NCBI GenBank assembly: GCA_030740765.1
Contig: JASLWR010000033.1
Coordinates: forward strand, 1 to 32,533
Reading direction: 5' to 3'
DNA length: 32,533 nucleotides
Source: Thermoplasmatota archaeon
GTDB taxonomy: Archaea > Thermoplasmatota > Penumbrarchaeia > JASLWR01
This document shows, piece by piece, positions 24,167 through 32,533 of this stretch. Made by a program: the position numbers and the translations under genes. The notes beneath the pieces are model-generated. The model had not been told where the DNA came from. It ran no database searches and saw nothing but the letters and a program-made list of their open reading frames with translations. The number at the start of each line of letters is the position of its first letter. Positions within the stretch are counted from its first letter, which is position 1.

Positions 24167-25240
24167 CTATCCATTGAGACGCGCCTTCTCTAAATATGTT
24201 CTTGATTCCTCGAAAAGTCCAGGCTCAATTTTTTCGGGATCCATCATATTAAATTTCTGTATTACATTCTTATGATCACCGGTCTTGAAATATGCCTTCA
24301 CACACATGGCCAGGGCTTCAGGATCATTTTCCCCATTTTCGAAATAGGATTCAAAGAAACTGATGGCTTGCGCATATTCCTCAAGGGCGATGGATGACTT
24401 TCCGGCATAAAGGCACACTTCGGAAAGACGGGGGTGTTTTTTAAGCACACGTTTCGATGCCCGTACACAATTTGCATATTTTTCCCTCGCGTACTCAAGT
24501 TTTGCTTCCAAGATCCCTGTAAGTTGCGAACCTGAACGAATACGTTTCAGAAACCTTAGATATCTCATCGCGTTTTCCCATTTTTTTTGTTTTATATGAA
24601 GCTCTGTTAGAAAAGCCCAGGCACGGGGCAAGTCCTTCCGGTACCTCAATGATTCCTGAAGCAGCCTATTGGCTTCCTCGAGATCTCCCCCAGACATGTG
24701 GGACAGGGCCACACTCGCCAGTATCTCGGAGTACAAGGTGTTTCTAATAAGCAGTAGCACTATACCAGAGAGGAGTAGGACCAATGCTGCGAGGAACATT
24801 TTCGAATCGTAACCATCCAATAGTTCGAAAAAGGTGAGAGCGGATATCATTATGGAAAGGATTGATATGAATTGGAGGGCAAAACGTTCAATTTTCCCTG
24901 GCTGTACATAAAGACGATGTAATTTCTTCACCGCATCCAGGGAAGAGAATGAAAAATAGATAGGACCCAACAAGAATTTCATCACCAGGTATGTGCCCGG
25001 GAGCAGTAATATGATCTGAGCGATATTGTATATATGAGTATAGAAACCCCCTGACATCAAGTTGACATCGTTGTAAATAAGGTACAGGGCACTGGGTACC
25101 ATAAGAAGCGAGAATAGATTTCGCCACGCCTCAGCATACACCATGCTACCCTTTCGTACCATCTGAAAAAATACCAGGGAAATTATTACTGCAAGTAATA
25201 GGATATAGAGATAATATTCCACGAAGAAAGCCATCGCCAT
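24167..25240 (-). CDS. Integral membrane protein with cytoplasmic TPR domain
   Basis: The 357 residues have about five membrane segments in the first 170 residues (for example YYLYILLLAVIISLVFF and FLAALVLLLSGIVLLLI). Several tetratricopeptide-like repeats follow (about 175-350), readable as ALSHMSGGDLEEANRLLQESLRYRKDLPRAW, AFLTELHIKQKKWENAMRYL, and KSSIALEEYAQAISFFESYFENGENDPEAL. TPR arrays bind other proteins, so this is probably a membrane-bound docking or assembly factor. The partner is unknown. A second ATG two codons in (25234) is an equally good start. It lies downstream of DP1 on the same strand, separated by a 232-base region with a switch-like inverted-repeat set. Confidence 0.75.
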   Translation of the reverse strand: MAMAFFVEYYLYILLLAVIISLVFFQMVRKGSMVYAEAWRNLFSLLMVPSALYLIYNDVNLMSGGFYTHIYNIAQIILLLPGTYLVMKFLLGPIYFSFSSLDAVKKLHRLYVQPGKIERFALQFISILSIMISALTFFELLDGYDSKMFLAALVLLLSGIVLLLIRNTLYSEILASVALSHMSGGDLEEANRLLQESLRYRKDLPRAWAFLTELHIKQKKWENAMRYLRFLKRIRSGSQLTGILEAKLEYAREKYANCVRASKRVLKKHPRLSEVCLYAGKSSIALEEYAQAISFFESYFENGENDPEALAMCVKAYFKTGDHKNVIQKFNMMDPEKIEPGLFEESRTYLEKARLNG

Positions 25241-25280
25241 TAGAACATTGTTATGGTTTAAATTTTATCCGCAATAATTC

Positions 25281-25383
25281 CCGCGAAACTGCGATTCGCT
25301 TCATGTCTGGAGGATATTGTCAATGGTGCGAAGCTCGACAAAATATCGAGGTTCACAGCTTGACAATGTTCGCGGAATCGCAG
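25281..25383. repeat. Interlocking inverted repeats (possible RNA switch or pseudoknot)
   Basis: CCGCGAA (25281-25287) is complementary to TTCGCGG (25369-25375), and the neighbouring CTGCGATT (25289-25296) to AATCGCAG (25376-25383). The order is A-B...A'-B', so the two stems cannot nest and would either form a pseudoknot or exclude each other. Inside, ATTGTCAA (25316-25323) pairs perfectly with TTGACAAT (25360-25367) and CTCGA (25334-25338) with TCGAG (25346-25350). Both flanking genes are on the minus strand, so a leader of the TPR gene is the likeliest transcript. Confidence 0.5.
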
Positions 25384-25472
25384 CCCGGAGGGACCGATCC
25401 CGCTGAATCCTTTCTATGGAAAACACCGGGTCACAATTCATGCAAGAAGGCAATCTCTGGTAGCAAAAACAC

Positions 25473-27203
25473 TCACCCGCCCCTGTAAATATCCGGCCTG
25501 CAATCCATGAAATCCAGTACCGTCGGTTTCATGGTATTCAGGTCAACCACCGTAACCTTTGCCGGAATCGGGTTGAAGTTGTGCATCTTCTGGTAATCGG
25601 TCTGTGATTGCCAGGTGGACCCGTTTATAAGCAGTGTGTTCCTGTATGGGAAAATACCGAAAGAATGGGTATGGCCGGTTATGAATATGTCCGGTACCGG
25701 GTCGATTATGAGATGATCGTCCTTTTCCGGTGCGAGAGGAGTTTTGAGACCGTACATTGGAAGTATGTGCCGTCTGACCATCATTTCCTTCATAGACTCG
25801 ATGGGATTGGAATAGTTCAGGTGATTCAGCGCAGTTATCCAGTCATCGATGGATGCTCCGTGATATGCCATAACCATGGTCCCATGAAGCCTAAAGAGAG
25901 AAGGATTGCCTAAGAAACGGACGTTGGGGGGGAAATATTTCATCATACAATCCCGAAGCGCTGGTTGAGGCTCCGTTTTTCGAACTGCGTCATGGTTACC
26001 GGGGATCATTATTATTTCAATATGTTCCGGCACCATCTTCAAATATTCACCCAGAAATTCATACTGCTTATATATGTTGTTTATACGCAGGTCGTATTTG
26101 TGATCGGGATAAATCCCGATGCCGTCAACATTGTCTCCGTTTATAACGAGATATTTTATCCGATTCACTACTCCGGCCTTATCCGGAAAACCGCCGTTAA
26201 TCCATTTTAAAAATGAGATCCACTGTTTTTCAAGGAATGTATTGGAACCTGCATGGATATCAGAAATAAAAACGGCGCATATTTTTTCATCTGTATAATT
26301 GACGCGTCGCCCCCATGGAACACCAGGATTTATGATACGATCAATATAGAAAATGTCCCGGTTCCGCGCCATTTTTCCTATGACGGCAATGGTCTCATCA
26401 AGAACCAGACCATTCTTCAGTTCGCCTCGTCGGTCCCTGCTTATGCCGCATTTCAATCTACCGGTCTCATCTTCCAGGTCTAAGCCGTATGTCTCTCCGG
26501 TTTTCCCACGGTGAATTGCCGCCACCATGCCAATCACCGAGACACCTTCACTGTCCCCGAACTGGTAAGCGGTCCTCTTCTTTACCACCTTTACCGGCAT
26601 GGCATTTCTTACAAACGAGTTACGGCGAAAAATGGATTTCATCTTCTCGAACCTGCTTGAAAAGTAGGCAAAAAAATTTTCTTTTTTCCCCTCGCACAAC
26701 GATTCGCCGGTTATTTCTCGAATGACATCGACACGGGGTTCGAGAGATGTAAAACTGGGTGAATATCCTTCCACAGGTGAAAGATCGGGTTTATTGAACA
26801 TCCCGTCCACGCTTATGTATTCCACGGTGTCTTCCAGTGACAAGGACGGTACCTCTTCCCCTAGGTTGAGGTCTTCCGCGCTATCCGGTTCCTGATGTAA
26901 ATGAGTGGGAATTGGTATCTTTGATATGGCTTCTATAGATGATGCTATTTTACTATCTGTCGGCATACTGCGTACTTTCAGAACACCAGGATCCTTGTCT
27001 TTAAGGATGCCTATGACACCTTTCTTTTCGCTGGCCCATTTAATGTTCGCATGGTTCAAAATACCAGAGTATTCCGTCTTCAATAAAGGCAATAATTTCT
27101 TTGCATAACCAACGGGATTCTCCTGCTCCATCAAAAGAGCCGCAGCACGTGGGTCGAGCAGCATTCCATAGCTTGCAAAGAGTTTAACGATCTCGCTCTT
27201 CAT
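25473..27203 (-). CDS. polB: DNA polymerase D small subunit (DP1)
   Basis: The 576 residues are a complete archaeal PolD small subunit. The N-terminal part (1-200) is variable. An OB-fold lies at about 215-295 (VSVIGMVAAIHRGKTGETYGLDLEDETG). The calcineurin-like phosphoesterase domain follows with all metal motifs: SDIHAGS (D315, H317), NGDNVDG (356-361), PGNHDAVR (401-405), YHG (447-449) and GHTHSFG (510-513). The EPQPA and GIGIYP stretches are typical of DP1. It supplies 3'-5' proofreading exonuclease activity and binds the catalytic subunit DP2 and PCNA in the main euryarchaeal replicase. DP2 is not in this window. It is divergent from the 1659-residue surface-protein gene across 199 bases. 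Confidence 0.96.
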   Translation of the reverse strand: MKSEIVKLFASYGMLLDPRAAALLMEQENPVGYAKKLLPLLKTEYSGILNHANIKWASEKKGVIGILKDKDPGVLKVRSMPTDSKIASSIEAISKIPIPTHLHQEPDSAEDLNLGEEVPSLSLEDTVEYISVDGMFNKPDLSPVEGYSPSFTSLEPRVDVIREITGESLCEGKKENFFAYFSSRFEKMKSIFRRNSFVRNAMPVKVVKKRTAYQFGDSEGVSVIGMVAAIHRGKTGETYGLDLEDETGRLKCGISRDRRGELKNGLVLDETIAVIGKMARNRDIFYIDRIINPGVPWGRRVNYTDEKICAVFISDIHAGSNTFLEKQWISFLKWINGGFPDKAGVVNRIKYLVINGDNVDGIGIYPDHKYDLRINNIYKQYEFLGEYLKMVPEHIEIIMIPGNHDAVRKTEPQPALRDCMMKYFPPNVRFLGNPSLFRLHGTMVMAYHGASIDDWITALNHLNYSNPIESMKEMMVRRHILPMYGLKTPLAPEKDDHLIIDPVPDIFITGHTHSFGIFPYRNTLLINGSTWQSQTDYQKMHNFNPIPAKVTVVDLNTMKPTVLDFMDCRPDIYRGG

Positions 27204-27315
27204 CTATATCACAACTTCACCTGTGGTCTAAATATTTTATGTTCTAGTATTCAAAATCCAATAAAATAATTCATAATCCCAATTTGGATTTCTATCCAAT
27301 TTTGTGAAACCGACC

Positions 27316-27328
27316 ATATATTTATATT
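27316..27328 (+). promoter_or_regulatory. TATA box of the 1659-residue surface-protein gene
   Basis: ATATATTTATATT lies about 80 bases before ATG 27403 and would start a transcript near 27345-27350. The ribosome site GGTGAT (27391-27396), six bases before the ATG, is a perfect match to the archaeal 16S 3' end and decides the start. Confidence 0.55.
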
Positions 27329-27402
27329 AATAGGCTTATTATATCCCTAAGGTTTTCCAAGGTAAATTACAATTTCAATAACCTTATCAGGGTGATTATT
27401 AC

Positions 27403-30400
27403 ATGAGTACCACGGGCATGGAACGACCTTGTAGTGAAGGTTCAAAATATCTTGCAGTATTCGTTTGTACGCTCCTAATATTGACGGGTTTTACAGGTAT
27501 AATGTTCTTTGGTAGCCATGAGGCCCGTGCCGCAGGTTCAGGATTCGTGATACCCACGGGTTCGCACTGGTACATGGAGGACCTTGTGGCCAATTCGTCC
27601 AGTAATGTTACAAACAGTTCTGGTGCATTCGTCTTCCACGGAAATGTCACTATTTCTGCTGGAGCTTCTCTCACTGTAAACAGCAGTAAATTTCTGAAAT
27701 TCGATGACGATCTTTCCCTTATCGTCCTCGGAAGCCTGGTATTGAATGGCCTAGATGGCTTACCCGTGACCGTATGTGCTAATTCCACCCATGCCCCAGG
27801 TGGGTTTGCGGGGATTGTATTTCAGTCCACCACCAACTCCAGTTATATTAATCATACGGTTATATACAACGCGCGAAACGCTTTAACGTTTACAAACAGC
27901 ATTGCCGAGCTTCTAAATGTAACGATAAAGGACACGCTGGAATCAGCGCTCATGGTGGATGAGAATTCAACTCTTACAATAGAAGATCTCGCCATTAGAA
28001 GTTGTGGGAACGGTATCAAAATGGATGTCGGTTTGGAAAGCGAGGTCAATATATCCATTAACGATACGACCGTTGAGAATGTAACGGGTTGGGGTTTCGT
28101 GATTGAAGGGAACGGGAAAGGCAATGTAACAATGTCCAACGCATCTGTGGAAAATTGTTCCAACGGGATCAATATTTCAGGGTCAGTTACTACACACCTG
28201 TCTCACATATCCATATCCAATAGTACCGGGGACGGGCTAAAATTGTATCGATGGGATAATTACACCTTGGAGGATATCGATATTATTTCCTGCGCTGTAG
28301 GATTGAATGCAAGCGAATTGGTCTCCTTAACGATCAATGGAACGAACGGTGCAAGGTGCTCGGGCAGTTCAGACATTTATTACAGGATATTTAATGTTGG
28401 TGAGTTCCAATTCCAAGATCTCACTGTGGTAAATAATAATGGACCGATATTTCAATTGGAGAACATTACGAATATCTCGATAATGAATTCCACAATATCA
28501 AGCCCGGACAATTTACCTATCAGAATCAACAATTCCCGAAATAATATGAGTATGATAATTATCAGTGAATCGACTATATCCAACACCAGCGGCGGTATTT
28601 TTATAATAGGCAGTCCAACAGGAACCACCGAAGTGGGCATAACGAACACCACTTTCTCGGATTATGGCTCCGAATATATAAATGCAACCGATTCCCTGGT
28701 ATTTCTTCTTAATTCCACTTTCGTGATAAATCACACTGGGCTGAACCACAGTTACCTGTGGGCTGAATATTTCTTATCTGTCGATGTATACAATATCACG
28801 GGGGAAGATCTTTGTTGCATGACAATCGTAGTTAGGGACAAGAACGAAACCTCCTATAGAAAAGATTTCCAAACAGGCGAAGTGAACGGTATATGGTGGG
28901 AGAACATTACATATGTGGAAATGAACGCCACAAATATCCTCAAGAAAACCTACAACTATCCCATGAACGTGAGTGCTGAAAAGTGGGGATATTTCGCGGC
29001 AAATATATCCATTGAAAAACCGAATAACTACTCTTTCGTATTCAATATGAACGATACAGTTGCCCCGGTTTCTTCCATCGAAACAATCGGGATCGAATAC
29101 CGTCTACCCGACATGCTGTTCATAAACGATACAACAAAAATCAATATCACCGCCGAGGACAGCGATGGGAGTGGAATAAAATATATCTATTATGACCTAC
29201 AGCGGAATAATATCACAGGCGGTTGGAAGATATTCAACACTCCTTTCTCACCTGCAAAGAACGGTTCAGGCAATTATACCCTCTATTATTATTCCGTTGA
29301 TTATGAAAACAATACCGAGACAACTATGAGAAAAAACATAACTGTGGATTATTCCACTCCGGATTTTCAGGGCGTGGAATTGGAAGGAGCCTACAGGTTT
29401 GATGACAGCCACATATGGAACGTCTCCAGAAATACGCTTTTTACCATTAATTTCACCGATGTCTCAGGTATCAATCATTACTGGACCGAATTCAATTATT
29501 CATATTCAATGGTGCCGGACACCTTCTTTTTTGACTGGGAGGTCCCCGACGGACCTTATAATATTACCCTGGGCGCCAAGGACAATCTGGGTTATAACCA
29601 CAGCGGTGAAGAGCTTAAGGTATATCTGGATAACACGTTCCCGGTGGTGACGGAGTCCATTGATATATATTATGTGAACGGTGTAGACAATTATTTCTTC
29701 GTGAGAAACGATACACACTTTTCACTGGATGCAATGGATACTGCTTCCGGTCTGAAAATGATTTATTATGAGCTGGACAGCGTCGAACATCCCTACAATG
29801 AAACGCTAAAGATATCCATGGAAGGACTTTCCGAAGGGTATCATAATATGAAGATCGGAGCCGAGGACAATATTCTTAACAAGGGTAATTCCGTTATCAC
29901 AGGCGCAAGACAGACGGGTGCATTTTATATTGATATATCACCCCCCACAGTCACCCCCCACTTTATAGGCGAATCGCATGAGTTATCAGGGACTGATGAT
30001 GTATATATAAAGAGCAGCACGGTTATATCGCTTCAGGCGGAGGATGTCAGCGGATACAACCCACAGTCGGGAGTGAAAGACGTCTGGTACCATCTGGATG
30101 GAGGCAATTTCACCTGGGAGGACGAATTATCCATTTATAAACAGGGCGCACACAATCTTGTTTTTGGCGCCGTGGACAATATAGGGAACAATCATACCCA
30201 GGGAGAAATTACCATTGTATTGAATAACACGGTTCCCGCTCCACCCACTCTCAATATCCTGACGAACAGGACCCGTTACGAAAATATCAATATTGAAGGA
30301 AAGGCACCTGTTGACTGTACGATCAAGCTCATAGTGAACTACAAGACCGTGTACGAGGATATCATCCCGGACGAGGACGGTAATTTCTCAGTACCAATAC

Positions 30401-32382
30401 TTCTCGCACCGGGTGAAAATGTTCTGACAGCCTATTCGGTGGATTATTTTAACAGGTTATCTCTTTCCACGACTCCGGTAATCATTGTGCTTGACAAAGA
30501 AGCGCCTCTTGTAACGGGTAGTACGCCTGCACAGGAAGCACTGGAATTAGCGGTGAGCACTCCTATCACGGTACGCTTCAACGAACCCCTGAGCGAGGCT
30601 ACCGTCACAGTGCTGGTCTACAATGGAATGACGAATACATGGGAAATCGTGGAGGGCAACTCCGAGTATGTTCAGTGGAATCTATTTGCCAGTTTCATTC
30701 TTCCCGATGGCGAGACCCTGAGATATGAATCCAAATATCGGATAAAAGTGGACATGATAGACAATGCCAGGAATTTCGCTACCCACGAGTTTTACAACCG
30801 TAATGACAGGATCAGTTACAGTTTCATCACCAAGAACACGACACACATCTACAATCAGCTGAATTACGTAATCAAATCACAGAGTATCAATATTTCATAT
30901 GAAAAATGGGGTGAAGAACTACTGAGATTTCAACTGTTGGCTTCGTTGGACAGCCCCTCAGCGCCGGTTCCGGAGTATTTTGTCTCAACTGGTGTGTATT
31001 TCAATGTAAGCCTGGACAGCCAGGTGAACTGGGTTGCGATCACACTCAATCTCAACCTTGATAAACTCAAAGGAAAACTACTCTATAAGCATCTCTGGGA
31101 TATCAATAACCTATCATTTTACAAGATGGTCAATGGTGCATGGGAGGAATTAAACACTGCGAAGCTATCCACAACCTCATTTAAGTATTCCGTAAACAAT
31201 CCTGGTGATACGACCCTGACGCTAGCAGCCTTTGCCCCCGATCTCGACTGGGACGGCGACAGGGAACCGATTCCCTTCGACCTTTTCCCGTTGGATAGGG
31301 ACGAGTGGGCGGACAGTGACGGAGACGGCGTTGGGGACGAAGGCGATCCTGAACCTTACAATTCAAAATACAAAGCGGATGACGACGAGGACCACATACC
31401 CAATAGCTGGGAAAATTTTTACGGTCTGGATCCTTTCAACAGCATAGACGGTGATGATGACCTTGACGGCGACGGTCTTTCAAATCTTGAGGAGTACAAA
31501 GCCGGTACTCTGCCGAACCACTGGGATACTGACGGCGACGGGCTGCCGGACGGCTGGGAGATCACCGAATGGAGGATCAACGAGAGCGCAACTGCTTCAC
31601 TGGATCCCCTCAGTGATAAAGAAGATAACGGTAGAAATGGCGATCCCGACGGTGACGGGGCGACTAATTACGAGGAATACCAACAAGATAGAAATCCTTT
31701 TGTCTCGGATCGACCCGTGAAATCTGAAGAAGAGAACGAACCAAATTATACCGTCATAATAATAATCATCGTGACACTCATTGTTCTTATTATACTTCTC
31801 GTGTATGGTTATTTCTACAAGAAGAGGAAGGAAAGGAAAGAGGCCGCCGAAGCGACATATTACGACCTTGAAGACCTCGGCACCGTGGAATTTCCCTCCG
31901 GAACCCGCTGGGGCGGCATGGAGCCAGCCGAGGTGTTCGAACTTGATTATCTGGACAGCAGCCCTGAGTTGTTCGATCTGGATTTCGGGGCCATGCACAA
32001 GGACATAAGCATTCTCGACGAGGAACTCTATGAGGACCTTCTTGAACAGTTCAATGTTTTCACAGTACCCGGGATAACTTGTTCCAATTGCGGCACCTCC
32101 GTGGATCTGGATGTTAAGAGCTGCCCGGAATGCGAAAGGAAGTTCGAAGAAGAGCCCGATATCGAGGCGGGGTTGGACGAAGACGAATTGGACAAGCTGC
32201 TTGGCAACCTGGAAACTGCGACCTGTTCCGAATGCGGTGAAAGTGTCTCACCAGAGGATAAGAAATGTGAAGAGTGCGGTTCGGTGTTCCTGGAGAAGGG
32301 AGAGATGCAGTGCTCTAATTGCAAAGGGATAATTGAGAAGGATGCTGTTGAATGCCCTCACTGCAGCTCTGAGTTTGAATAG
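27403..32382 (+). CDS. Giant surface protein: beta-helix, Ig-like repeats, calcium repeats, membrane span and cytoplasmic triple zinc ribbon
   Basis: The 1659 residues start with a signal peptide (hydrophobic core YLAVFVCTLLILTGFTGIMFF, cut after about residue 45). Residues 50-440 form a right-handed beta-helix of the NosD/pectate-lyase kind, dense in N-glycosylation sequons. Residues 545-950 hold about four Ig-like repeats of the OmpL47 type (SGIKYIYYDL, SGLKMIYYELDS, SGVKDVWYHLDG). A bacterial-Ig stretch follows, then an SbsA-like Ig domain (TPAQEALELAVSTPITVRFNEPL). Thrombospondin-type-3 repeats (DSDGDGVGDEGDPEP, DTDGDGLPDGWEI) lie at about 1285-1430. A membrane span at about 1448-1475 ends in KKRKERK. 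The tail beyond it carries three C-x2-C-x10-C-x2-C zinc ribbons (C1560-C1577, C1608-C1625, C1637-C1654). The outside part suits adhesion or polysaccharide binding. The cytoplasmic zinc tail is unusual and suggests contact with internal proteins. Confidence 0.85.
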   Translation: MSTTGMERPCSEGSKYLAVFVCTLLILTGFTGIMFFGSHEARAAGSGFVIPTGSHWYMEDLVANSSSNVTNSSGAFVFHGNVTISAGASLTVNSSKFLKFDDDLSLIVLGSLVLNGLDGLPVTVCANSTHAPGGFAGIVFQSTTNSSYINHTVIYNARNALTFTNSIAELLNVTIKDTLESALMVDENSTLTIEDLAIRSCGNGIKMDVGLESEVNISINDTTVENVTGWGFVIEGNGKGNVTMSNASVENCSNGINISGSVTTHLSHISISNSTGDGLKLYRWDNYTLEDIDIISCAVGLNASELVSLTINGTNGARCSGSSDIYYRIFNVGEFQFQDLTVVNNNGPIFQLENITNISIMNSTISSPDNLPIRINNSRNNMSMIIISESTISNTSGGIFIIGSPTGTTEVGITNTTFSDYGSEYINATDSLVFLLNSTFVINHTGLNHSYLWAEYFLSVDVYNITGEDLCCMTIVVRDKNETSYRKDFQTGEVNGIWWENITYVEMNATNILKKTYNYPMNVSAEKWGYFAANISIEKPNNYSFVFNMNDTVAPVSSIETIGIEYRLPDMLFINDTTKINITAEDSDGSGIKYIYYDLQRNNITGGWKIFNTPFSPAKNGSGNYTLYYYSVDYENNTETTMRKNITVDYSTPDFQGVELEGAYRFDDSHIWNVSRNTLFTINFTDVSGINHYWTEFNYSYSMVPDTFFFDWEVPDGPYNITLGAKDNLGYNHSGEELKVYLDNTFPVVTESIDIYYVNGVDNYFFVRNDTHFSLDAMDTASGLKMIYYELDSVEHPYNETLKISMEGLSEGYHNMKIGAEDNILNKGNSVITGARQTGAFYIDISPPTVTPHFIGESHELSGTDDVYIKSSTVISLQAEDVSGYNPQSGVKDVWYHLDGGNFTWEDELSIYKQGAHNLVFGAVDNIGNNHTQGEITIVLNNTVPAPPTLNILTNRTRYENINIEGKAPVDCTIKLIVNYKTVYEDIIPDEDGNFSVPILLAPGENVLTAYSVDYFNRLSLSTTPVIIVLDKEAPLVTGSTPAQEALELAVSTPITVRFNEPLSEATVTVLVYNGMTNTWEIVEGNSEYVQWNLFASFILPDGETLRYESKYRIKVDMIDNARNFATHEFYNRNDRISYSFITKNTTHIYNQLNYVIKSQSINISYEKWGEELLRFQLLASLDSPSAPVPEYFVSTGVYFNVSLDSQVNWVAITLNLNLDKLKGKLLYKHLWDINNLSFYKMVNGAWEELNTAKLSTTSFKYSVNNPGDTTLTLAAFAPDLDWDGDREPIPFDLFPLDRDEWADSDGDGVGDEGDPEPYNSKYKADDDEDHIPNSWENFYGLDPFNSIDGDDDLDGDGLSNLEEYKAGTLPNHWDTDGDGLPDGWEITEWRINESATASLDPLSDKEDNGRNGDPDGDGATNYEEYQQDRNPFVSDRPVKSEEENEPNYTVIIIIIVTLIVLIILLVYGYFYKKRKERKEAAEATYYDLEDLGTVEFPSGTRWGGMEPAEVFELDYLDSSPELFDLDFGAMHKDISILDEELYEDLLEQFNVFTVPGITCSNCGTSVDLDVKSCPECERKFEEEPDIEAGLDEDELDKLLGNLETATCSECGESVSPEDKKCEECGSVFLEKGEMQCSNCKGIIEKDAVECPHCSSEFE

Positions 32383-32533
32383 AACCCTTTATTGGCTATA
32401 TCATCGGAAAAGTATGGCGCGGTGAACAGGGTAGAAAAATATAATTCAGATTAAATATGAAAAACCACTTTTTAGACCCTCCCACCCAAATCCCCCCAAA
32501 AAGCGGCCTAAAACTACTTTTTTGGAAAAAGCA
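32383..32533. other. Downstream non-coding end of window
   Basis: A TATA-like AAATATAAT lies near 32437-32445. ATG 32457 opens a frame that runs to the window edge, but its reading (MKNHFLDPPTQIPPK...) looks like chance. A G-poor, C-rich stretch (about 32474-32500) is followed by AAAAAG...CTTTTT, a weak inverted repeat. I see no supported gene. Confidence 0.4.

Noticed and set aside
24121-25385. The 11-base word GAATCGCAGCC shared in opposite orientation by the two structured intergenic regions
   Set aside because: A match of this length is expected by chance many times in a window of this size, and the surrounding sequences do not align.
25241-25472. Possible replication origin beside the DP1 gene
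   Set aside because: In some archaea DP1 lies near oriC, but I see no cdc6/orc1 gene, no ORB-like repeats and no AT-rich unwinding tract here.
32457-32533. A frame opening at ATG 32457 and running off the window
   Set aside because: It is only about 25 codons, from a composition-biased stretch, with no ribosome site; it cannot be supported without more sequence.

Overview
This is an archaeal chromosome segment. Supporting genes are PolD small subunit DP1, a proteasome alpha subunit, archaemetzincin, a GfcR-type PRPP regulator, an archaeal SRP RNA with its hallmark helix 8, and the end of an archaeal-type triosephosphate isomerase. Several starts have TATA-like boxes about 25-30 nt upstream, and one gene looks leaderless. 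The large secreted proteins (cadherin-like, PKD, CARDB and thrombospondin-type-3 domains with one C-terminal membrane anchor) recall uncultured Euryarchaeota. My best guess is Thermoplasmatota, but that placement is inference.

Layout. 1-2408: end of tpiA, then a two-gene unit (small helical protein plus SPFH-like protein with a zinc ribbon) closed by a hairpin terminator. 2530-3591: SRP RNA and a SerB-like HAD phosphatase. 3757-5355: membrane-anchored transglutaminase-like protein. 5518-5914: a broken flavodoxin gene. 6109-9234: one 1041-residue protein joining an acetyl-CoA hydrolase/CoA-transferase, a GNAT acetyltransferase and an apparently intact histone-deacetylase/AcuC domain. This is the most striking gene here. 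9370-10272: an ABC-2 permease without an ATPase. 10282-11768 (minus): psmA, a DUF167 gene and a Toprim gene in tight order. 11769-12515: 750 bases without a gene but with several nested inverted repeats, the best at 12152-12281 behind a TATA-like box, so a non-coding RNA is plausible. 12516-15025: lipoprotein, membrane protein and archaemetzincin; the first two share an almost identical 35-base promoter element. 15046-18313 (minus): gfcR, purA and a ribbon-helix-helix/zinc-ribbon/poly-lysine protein. 18694-32382: cell-surface genes (911, 687 and 1659 residues), an SCP2-like protein, a membrane TPR protein and DP1.

How the genes fit together. Information processing and protein quality control (SRP RNA, proteasome, DP1) are mixed with a cell-surface programme (transglutaminase-like protein, lipoprotein and three large anchored proteins). 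Double-CxxC zinc ribbons recur in otherwise unrelated proteins, including three on the predicted cytoplasmic tail of the 1659-residue surface protein. The triple fusion would place acetyl-CoA turnover, lysine acetylation and lysine deacetylation in one polypeptide. Several intergenic regions carry long perfect stems that the protein genes do not explain.
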